Below, one piece after another: positions 63,815-64,000 of a DNA stretch of 64,000 nucleotides (positions are counted from its first letter, which is position 1; each line of letters opens with the position of its first letter). The stretch is from an uncultured Clostridia bacterium. GTDB lineage: Bacteria; Bacillota; Clostridia; Christensenellales; Aristaeellaceae. The notes beneath the pieces were generated by a model. It ran no database searches, had not been told where the DNA came from, and worked only from the letters and a program-made list of their open reading frames with translations. The stretch is from NCBI GenBank assembly GCA_946629635.1, contig CAMOYA010000001.1:1-64000 (forward strand), read 5' to 3'. The translations under genes and the position numbers were made by a program.

Positions 63815-64000
63815 ATGAGCAGTCCTTTCAGAGGTACCACCATCTGCGCCGTCAAACGGAATGGCGTGATCGCCATCGCCGGGGACGGGCAGGTGACCAT
63901 GGGAGAAAATACGATTTTCAAGACGTCCGCCCGCAAGGTGCGCCGCCTGTTCAACGGGCAGGTCGCCGTCGGCTTTGCCGGCAGCGTTGCGGATGCGTTC
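63815..64000 (+). CDS. hslV: HslV protease subunit, 3' end beyond the window
   Basis: The first 62 residues of HslV (ClpQ), the proteasome-like peptidase of the HslUV complex, are present. After a short propeptide MSSPFRG the mature N-terminus TTICAV carries the catalytic threonine, followed by DGQVTMGEN and [17 protein letters not shown]. It follows trmFO directly, without the xerC that separates them in Bacillus. hslU would be expected next. Confidence 0.93.
   Translation, partial: MSSPFRGTTICAVKRNGVIAIAGDGQVTMGENTIFKTSARKVRRLFNGQVAVGFAGSVADAF

Overview
This 64 kb window reads as a chromosome segment of an anaerobic, Gram-positive-type Clostridia bacterium, probably a gut or rumen Christensenellales or Oscillospirales relative. 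That placement is inference from gene order. Supporting signs are the run rplS, ylqF, rnhB, yraN, yifB, dprA, topA, trmFO, hslV; HPr kinase; lipoprotein signals; GGAGG-type ribosome sites; sigma-A promoters; and moderately high GC. No phage, insertion sequence, CRISPR array, rRNA operon or origin was seen. Coding is dense. No gene-free stretch reaches 300 bases; the longest are the two structured leaders at 55-277 and 30369-30590.

Layout. 1-7200: end of a tRNA-Cys gene, a zinc-ribbon protein behind a structured 5' UTR, a phosphohexomutase, a lone phosphonopyruvate decarboxylase, a CapA-like protein, an alanine-type aminotransferase with its Lrp/AsnC regulator, and tRNA-Pro. 7238-17398 (minus strand): one long shape operon, maf-mreB-mreC-mreD-PBP2-minD-rodA-hydrolase, ending in two small single-pass coiled-coil proteins. 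17517-25896 (plus): an ACT/UPF0210 pair, obg, yhbY, murC, alr, a membrane protein, rsmD, coaD and a coiled-coil protein. 26032-35847: a MsmK/UgpC-type ATPase, a secreted cysteine-hydrolase-like protein, a PucR-type regulator, an S41 protease, a leader-controlled transport operon, a glycosyltransferase, a receiver-like protein and an SPFH/zinc-ribbon protein. 35921-44151 (minus): a BspA-type LRR protein, glucokinase, HPr kinase, a HAD phosphatase, an FGGY kinase, a D,D-carboxypeptidase and UppP. 44291-64000 (plus): ychF, an ATP-grasp protein, rplS, a GH3 enzyme, DUF2461, a phosphomannomutase, the ylqF-to-trmFO housekeeping run with a giant double GT-C glycosyltransferase, and the start of hslV.

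The genes centre on envelope building (MreBCD/RodA/PBP2, MurC, Alr, UppP, D,D-carboxypeptidase, lipid-linked sugar transferases), carbon control (HprK, glucokinase, MsmK, GH3, FGGY kinase) and information processing. The most novel candidates are an unclassified attenuator leader (30406-30564) upstream of a TM1266-like protein and an ABC transporter lacking its ATPase; the FtsL/DivIC-like pair ending the shape operon; the structured leader of the zinc-ribbon gene; and a 155-nt dprA/topA overlap.
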